Positions 59,356 to 64,000 of a stretch of 64,000 nt of DNA are shown here, piece after piece. Origin of the DNA: Nocardia cyriacigeorgica (GTDB lineage: Bacteria > Actinomycetota > Actinomycetes > Mycobacteriales > Mycobacteriaceae); assembly GCF_010868145.1 (NCBI RefSeq), contig NZ_JAAGUY010000001.1:62001-126000 (forward strand), read 5' to 3'. The translations under genes and the position numbers were made by a program. Position 1 is the first letter of the stretch; every line of letters starts with the position of its first letter. The notes below the pieces were generated by a model. The model saw nothing but the letters and a program-made list of their open reading frames with translations. It searched no databases and was not told where the DNA came from.

Positions 59356-60732
59356 GTGGATCGACGGCTGGCGCCGGGGCAGGAGTTCGCCGGATATCGG
59401 ATCGACCGGCTGCTCGGGACAGGCGGGATGGGGGAGGTGTATCTCGCCCGGGATCGTGATCTGCCGCGGCCGGTAGCGTTGAAGCTGCTCAGCCCGGTGA
59501 TCGGTGACGACGGTGAGGTGCGGGCCCGGTTCCTGCGGGAGGCCGATACAGCGGCGCGGCTGGCGCACCCGAATATCGTCGCGGTGTATGCCAGGGGGCA
59601 GGAGCAGGACAGGCTCTGGATGGCGATGCAATACATCGAGGGCACCGATGTGACGACCGCCCTGCGCGAGGGTCCGATCCGGCCAGGTGATGCCGTGCGG
59701 ATCACCGTGGAAACCGCGAAGGCCCTGGATCACGCACACCGATCCGGTGTGCTGCACCGAGATGTGAAGCCGGCCAACATCCTGCTGGAATGGGGTCCGC
59801 AACGGCAGGTCTATCTCACCGATTTCGGTATCGCCAAGGCGCTGGACCGTGCCGACGGCCTGACCAGGACCGGAGAGTTGTATGCGAGTTTCCAGTACGC
59901 GGCACCCGAACTATTCGAGATGCGCGCCGATACCGATCACCGCGCCGATGTCTATGCGCTCGGCTGCACGCTCTACTACATGCTCACCGGAGTACTCCCG
60001 TATCCGGGAGATTCGACCGGTCAGCTCATCAATGCCCATCTCAATGCGCCGATACCGCGTCCGAGCGAACACGATCCGGCTGTGCCGTCTACCTTCGACG
60101 AGGTCATCGCCCGCGCCATGGCCAAGAACCGCGGCGACAGGTTCGGCAGCTGTGGCGAACTGGCGGCGGCCGCGCGGCGGGCGCTGACCACCGTTCCCGC
60201 GGCACCACATCCCGAACCGGTATCCCGGTGGCGCCGCGCCCGCACGCCGATCGCTGCGGCGACGGCCGCGATCGCCGTCTTCGTCTCGGCCGCCGTAGCA
60301 ACAGTGGTGCTGCGCGGCGGCGATTCGGAAGCAAGCACCCCGCCCGCGGGCGCGCAGGCCGCGGCGGAGCAGGCGGCCTGCGATTACAGCAAGCTGATGG
60401 GCACCTACGACTACGACGATCCGGCCGGGTGGGAACGTAGCGTCCACGACGGCGCCACCGGGGAATGGGCGACGCAGGCGGCCGGCATCCTGCCAATGGT
60501 CGGCATGCTCGTTGGCTCCGACCCGGTCCGTTCCCGCGCCTCCGACGCCGAATGCACCGCGACCATGAGCGAGGCCGATACAGTGGCCGACGTCGATGTC
60601 CTGCTCACACAGGTCAACTCGCCTCCGGGTAAACCGGACGAGACCGAGCAGATCACCATGTCCACTCGCATGGAGCTGGTCGACGGGAAGTGGCTGTGCA
60701 GCCGACTCGTCACGCCACTGCTGCCCAATTGA
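59356..60732 (+). CDS. Membrane-anchored Ser/Thr protein kinase (STPK)
   Basis: A 458-residue transmembrane kinase from a GTG with GGAGGGAA upstream. Kinase features: glycine loop LLGTGGMGEVYLARD, Lys in VALKLLS, catalytic HRDVKPANILLEWG, DFG in YLTDFGIAKAL and APE as AAPELFEM, so it should be active. A single transmembrane helix at about 296-318 (PIAAATAAIAVFVSAAVATVVLR) leads to a short extracellular domain of about 130 residues (no PASTA repeats) with two Cys (AACDYS and AECTAT). It belongs to the actinobacterial PknD/PknF-like group, without the sensor domains of PknB. Its substrates are unknown. Confidence 0.93.
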   Translation: MDRRLAPGQEFAGYRIDRLLGTGGMGEVYLARDRDLPRPVALKLLSPVIGDDGEVRARFLREADTAARLAHPNIVAVYARGQEQDRLWMAMQYIEGTDVTTALREGPIRPGDAVRITVETAKALDHAHRSGVLHRDVKPANILLEWGPQRQVYLTDFGIAKALDRADGLTRTGELYASFQYAAPELFEMRADTDHRADVYALGCTLYYMLTGVLPYPGDSTGQLINAHLNAPIPRPSEHDPAVPSTFDEVIARAMAKNRGDRFGSCGELAAAARRALTTVPAAPHPEPVSRWRRARTPIAAATAAIAVFVSAAVATVVLRGGDSEASTPPAGAQAAAEQAACDYSKLMGTYDYDDPAGWERSVHDGATGEWATQAAGILPMVGMLVGSDPVRSRASDAECTATMSEADTVADVDVLLTQVNSPPGKPDETEQITMSTRMELVDGKWLCSRLVTPLLPN

Positions 60733-60922
60733 GATCAGGACCGACTTCGAACATCGACACTACGGAGTCTGCTGTGCTGATATGCGCGAGCGCGGCTGAG
60801 CGGGCGTCGGTCCTCATGCCACCACGCTGTGGTTTGTGATGGTTGTCTCGACCGGCCGAAACCTTGCCTCCACCGGAGTGCCCGCTTCTAAGCTGTACGC
60901 GCTGCACAATGGAGGTTTCATC

Positions 60923-61753
60923 TTGACGGTCGAGGTGCCGATTCACCCTGGGGCAGGTGCGTTACGGACCGGCCAGGATCCGGCGCCACGCCACGAGCCT
61001 CCGGTATCGATGATCGAGCGAATGACGCTGATCCTGGACGCTTTCGACGGTGCGACGCCGATGCTCACGTTGCACCGGATCGTGGAACGCACCGGACTGC
61101 CGCGCTCGACCGTGCACCGCATTCTCGATCAGATGATCCGCCTCCGCTGGCTGGCCCACGCACCCGGCGGCTATCGCCTCGGGTTACGCGTGCTCGAGCT
61201 CGGCGGACTGGCCGCCGGGCACAACGAGATCCGCGATGCGGTGAGCCCGCTGCTGCACGATCTGTGCCGGCGCAGCGACCTGGATCTCGTCGGGCACCTC
61301 GGAGTTCTGGACGGCCGCGAGGTGCTGTATCTGGACAAGGTAGGCGGCAGCCAGACCGCGAACGTGCCGACTCGACTCGGCGGCCGGATGCCCGCACACA
61401 GCACCGCACTCGGCAAGGCGTTGCTCGCCGCGCTGGAGCCGGGTGTTGTGGACGCCTCGTTCCGTGACCGGCTGCCGCAGTTGACCTCGCGGACGATCGG
61501 CGATCGCGTCGAACTGCACCGCGAACTCACCCGCATCCGGCACCGCCAGGGTGTCGCGGTCGACAACGAGGAGTCGGTGCCTGGCATCGGCTGCGTCGCA
61601 GTTCCGGTGCGCAGGCGCGGGACTGCGGTGGCGGCGCTGTCGCTGAGTACCCGGATCGGGGCGGACCGGTCGGCTACCGATCTCAGCAACCAGGCCCGGA
61701 TGTTGATGAGTCTCGCGCGCGAAGCGGCCGATCTACTCGCTGCCCGTTTCTGA
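60923..61753 (+). CDS. IclR-family transcriptional regulator
   Basis: A 276-residue regulator from a TTG with GGAGGT at good spacing. The wHTH is in MIERMTLILDAFDGATPMLTLHRIVERTGLPRSTVHRILDQMIRLRWLAHAPGGYRLG (about 30-90) and the C-terminal effector domain contains YLDKVGGSQTANVPTRLGGRMPAHSTALGKALLAALEP and GVAVDNEESVPGIGCVAVPV. It resembles KdgR-type regulators of aromatic or steroid degradation. It is convergent with the FAD-dependent dehydrogenase gene downstream, with a shared terminator hairpin between them. Confidence 0.93.
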   Translation: MTVEVPIHPGAGALRTGQDPAPRHEPPVSMIERMTLILDAFDGATPMLTLHRIVERTGLPRSTVHRILDQMIRLRWLAHAPGGYRLGLRVLELGGLAAGHNEIRDAVSPLLHDLCRRSDLDLVGHLGVLDGREVLYLDKVGGSQTANVPTRLGGRMPAHSTALGKALLAALEPGVVDASFRDRLPQLTSRTIGDRVELHRELTRIRHRQGVAVDNEESVPGIGCVAVPVRRRGTAVAALSLSTRIGADRSATDLSNQARMLMSLAREAADLLAARF

Positions 61754-61813
61754 GCGGTCAGATCCGGCGTCCATGCTCTTTGCCGGCAGATCCGGGCCGA
61801 TGGCTGTCACGTC

Positions 61814-61844
61814 GGGGCCGGTCCGGGTGTGCCGGTCCGGCCCC
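61814..61844. terminator. Bidirectional hairpin between IclR and FAD dehydrogenase genes
   Basis: GGGGCCGGTCCGG and CCGGTCCGGCCCC pair over 13 positions with one mismatch around GTGTG, 61 bp after the IclR stop and 9 bp before the stop of the minus-strand dehydrogenase gene. Confidence 0.7.
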
Positions 61845-61852
61845 GAACCATG

Positions 61853-63532
61853 TCAGCCCAATTCAGCGGCGATGGCGCGTCCGGCCGCGCGCCCGGAGAA
61901 GATGCATCCGCCGAGGAAAGTGCCCTCCAGCGCGTTGTAGCCGTGCACCCCGCCACCACCGAATCCGGCGACCTCACCCGCGGCGTACAGGCCGGGCAGC
62001 GGATCACCGTCCGGCTGCATGACCCGCGACTTCAGGTCGGTTTGCAGGCCGCCGAGCGTTTTACGAGTCAGGATGTTCAACCGGACGGCGATGAGCGGTC
62101 CCGCTGCCGGATCGAGGATGCGGTGCGGTTTGGCGACGCGCCCGGCCTTGTCGCCGAAGTACTGGCGAGCGTTGGTCATCGCCATCAGCTGGGCGTCCTT
62201 GGAGAACTTGTTGGCCACTTCCCGGTCGCGGGCCACGATCTGGCGTTCGAGGTCGGCGTGGTCGAGCTGGGGTCCACGGGCGATCTTGTTCATTCCGTCC
62301 ACGAGTTCGCGCAACGTGTCGGCGACGACGAAATCGGCGCCGTGCTGCTTGAACGCCTCCACCGGCCCCGGTGCGCCCTTGGCGACGCGGCTCTTGAGGG
62401 TCAGCTTGAGGTCCTTGCCGGTGATATCGGGATTCTGTTCCGAACCCGAGAGCGCGAACTCCTTCTCGATGATCGATTGCGTCAGCACGAACCACGAATA
62501 GTCATGGCCGGTGGCCAGAATCGCTTTCATGGTGGTGTTGGTATCGAAGCCGGGGAAACACGGTGCTGGCAGCCGCTTGCCATTTGCGTCGAACCACAGC
62601 GACGACGGGCCGGGAATGATTCGGATGGCGTGATCGGGCCAGATCGGATCCCAATTCATGATGCCCTCGGTGTAATGCCACATGCGGTCGCGGTTGACGA
62701 TGGCGCCGCCCGCGGCCTCGCTGATCCCGAGCATGCGGCCGTCCACATGCGCGGGGACACCGGAGATCATGGTCTCCGGGCACGGTCCCAGCCGTTCGGC
62801 GGGCCAGTTCTGGCGAATGAGATCGTGGTTGTGGCCGATACCGCCGGAGGTGACGACGACCGCTTTCGCGCGGAATTCGAAATCGCGGACCACCGTTCGC
62901 GACGAGGCCTTGCCGCGGTCGAGATCGGTCGGCTCGAGCACGCTGCCGCGCACGCCCGTCACGGCGCCGTCCTCGACGACGAGTTCGTCGACGCGGTGCC
63001 GGAACGCGAACCGAACCAGGCCCTTTCGCTCGCCCTCCAGCACCGGTTCGGCGAAGACCCGCACCACTTCGGGACCTGTGCCCCAGGTGAGGTGGAACCG
63101 GGGGACGGAGTTGCCGTGCCCGTCGGCGGTGGCGCCGCCGCGTTCGGCCCAGCCGACCAGTGGCGTCACTCGCAGGCCGAGCGCGTGTAGATAGTCGCGC
63201 TTCTCGGTGGCGGCGAATCGTACATACTCCCTGGCCCACTGCCTGGCCCAATGGTCTTCGTCCTCGCGGTCGAAACCGGCGGATCCGAACCAATCCTGGA
63301 GTGCGAGTTCGTAGGAATCCTTGATGCCGAGGCGGCGCTGCTCGGGACTGTCGACGAAGAACAGGCCGCCGAGCGACCAGAAGGCCTGGCCGCCCAGATT
63401 GTTGCGGTTCTCCTGATCCAGGACCAGTACCCGGCGGCCGGCCCGGACCAGTTCGTAGGTGGCGACCAGGCCGGCGAGACCTGCGCCGACGACGATGACC
63501 TCGGGTTCGTCGAGAGATGCGGACACGTTCAT
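61853..63532 (-). CDS. FAD-dependent dehydrogenase, 3-ketosteroid dehydrogenase/flavocytochrome-like
   Basis: A 559-residue flavoprotein. The dinucleotide motif EVIVVGAGLAGLVATYELVRAGRRVLVLDQE is at about 10-40, and GLYAAGEVAGFGGGGVHGYNALEGTFLGGCIFSGRAAG at about 515-553 is the C-terminal FAD loop of KstD/fumarate reductase-like FAD_binding_2 enzymes. The NNLGGQAFWSLGGLFFVDSPEQ segment typifies the Rv0785-like group of FAD-binding dehydrogenases. It overlaps the stop of an upstream TetR gene by 4 bp, giving a TetR-flavoprotein operon. The substrate is unknown; steroids are plausible from the family. Confidence 0.91.
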   Translation of the reverse strand: MNVSASLDEPEVIVVGAGLAGLVATYELVRAGRRVLVLDQENRNNLGGQAFWSLGGLFFVDSPEQRRLGIKDSYELALQDWFGSAGFDREDEDHWARQWAREYVRFAATEKRDYLHALGLRVTPLVGWAERGGATADGHGNSVPRFHLTWGTGPEVVRVFAEPVLEGERKGLVRFAFRHRVDELVVEDGAVTGVRGSVLEPTDLDRGKASSRTVVRDFEFRAKAVVVTSGGIGHNHDLIRQNWPAERLGPCPETMISGVPAHVDGRMLGISEAAGGAIVNRDRMWHYTEGIMNWDPIWPDHAIRIIPGPSSLWFDANGKRLPAPCFPGFDTNTTMKAILATGHDYSWFVLTQSIIEKEFALSGSEQNPDITGKDLKLTLKSRVAKGAPGPVEAFKQHGADFVVADTLRELVDGMNKIARGPQLDHADLERQIVARDREVANKFSKDAQLMAMTNARQYFGDKAGRVAKPHRILDPAAGPLIAVRLNILTRKTLGGLQTDLKSRVMQPDGDPLPGLYAAGEVAGFGGGGVHGYNALEGTFLGGCIFSGRAAGRAIAAELG

Positions 63533-64000
63533 CCTCCGATGTCGGTGCTGTAGGCCAGCACGATGTGGCAGAAAAGGTCGATGCGCCGTGCGCGCACCAC
63601 GGGGTTGTCGGGCTCCAGCAGAATCTGCACGGAGGTGCCGTCATGGGCGGCGACCAGGGCGTGGCCGAGTGCCGCGGGATCGGGCACGGTGCGGCCGACG
63701 CGGGCGAGCGCGGTCGCGATACTCGGTACCAGTGCGGCGACGATCGCCTCCTCCCGCGCCGCCATGACCCGGCTCAGTCCGGGAGTGCGCAGCGCGTGCG
63801 CGGTGAATTCGGCGGTGATGCGGTACCAGCCGTCATCGATGGGGACGGCGTCGGTGAGGCGCTCGACGGCCGTGCGCACGTCGGCGACGTCGTCGATGCT
63901 GATCTCGTCCAAGGTGGCGCGGACGTCGTCGAGCATGGTTGCGGCGCGCTGCTCCCACATGGTCAGGAACAGCTCATCGAGCGAGCCGAAATTGGAGTAG
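63529..64000 (-). CDS. TetR-family regulator, 5' end outside window
   Basis: The reading frame is open to the right edge. The visible 157 residues begin YSNFGSLDELFLTMWEQ, the typical end of a TetR helix-turn-helix (Y-x-N-F), followed by the ligand-binding helices. It ends with a 4-bp overlap into the FAD-dependent dehydrogenase start, so the regulator and enzyme are translated together, an arrangement suggesting autoregulation with its target. The start and most of the DNA-binding domain are missing here. Confidence 0.9.
   Translation of the reverse strand, partial: YSNFGSLDELFLTMWEQRAATMLDDVRATLDEISIDDVADVRTAVERLTDAVPIDDGWYRITAEFTAHALRTPGLSRVMAAREEAIVAALVPSIATALARVGRTVPDPAALGHALVAAHDGTSVQILLEPDNPVVRARRIDLFCHIVLAYSTDIGG

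Noticed and set aside
1..64000. CRISPR arrays, tRNA or rRNA genes, prophage or integrase
   Set aside because: No regularly spaced repeats, no cloverleaf-like genes and no phage or integrase proteins were seen by eye; a tRNAscan-type run would be decisive.

Overview
The window is high-GC DNA with dense gene packing, frequent 4-bp stop/start overlaps, GTG and TTG starts, and actinomycete-type families: LGFP-repeat protein, DUF7144 and DUF6325 proteins, a mycothiol-dependent isomerase-like protein, an actinobacterial leuA attenuator, and KstR-like operator boxes. A Nocardia or close relative in the Mycobacteriales is the best fit. This rests on gene content and style, not on a database search. 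I found no rRNA, tRNA, CRISPR array or prophage.

Layout. 1-5031: end of a LuxR/MalT-type regulator, a small protein, MsrA, and a secreted TAP-like hydrolase. 5231-12039: alkylsulfatase, two small envelope or stress-type units, arylsulfatase, and a DUF2254 membrane protein. 12257-17445: GapB-type GAPDH, a flavodoxin-fold reductase, and an ABC exporter divergent from its presumed TetR repressor, with a striking three-repeat operator. 17625-19456: three small secreted proteins and dodecin. 19618-23660: two flavoproteins with a divergent TetR. 23767-25553: small membrane protein and a solitary TnpB element with a guide-RNA-like right end. 25834-32586: complete narGHJI respiratory nitrate reductase.

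32600-39354 is the most unusual region. It is one tightly coupled operon encoding a GntR regulator, a 2[4Fe-4S] ferredoxin, an SsuABC-like importer whose lipoprotein has an extra C-terminal domain resembling NosL, and an APS-reductase/fumarate-reductase-type flavoprotein fused to HEAT repeats. It looks like an uptake-plus-redox system for an unidentified, possibly sulfur-containing, substrate.

39516-42653: acyl-CoA dehydrogenase and TetR, which share a matched operator, plus a DHFR-like reductase. 42816-50438: cysD-cysNC (PAPS synthesis), IclR, then a DUF1214 protein-SDR-sulfotransferase operon and a thioesterase. Sites with the core AGAAC(A/G)CGTT, one of them a perfect KstR-like palindrome, lie upstream of these units. 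This suggests that activated sulfate is made for a sulfotransferase in a steroid-linked regulon. 50491-55731: TetR, small START-like proteins, P450, DinB protein, ABC ATPase and FadR-type regulator. 55778-57671: leucine leader peptide, attenuator and leuA. 57776-64000: DinB protein, mycothiol-dependent isomerase-like protein, Ser/Thr kinase, IclR, and a KstD-like flavoprotein after a partial TetR.

A sulfur theme runs through the window: MsrA, two sulfatases, the Apr-like operon, ATP sulfurylase/APS kinase and a sulfotransferase. Strong GC-rich hairpins without U-tracts, typical of actinomycete terminators, close many of the units.
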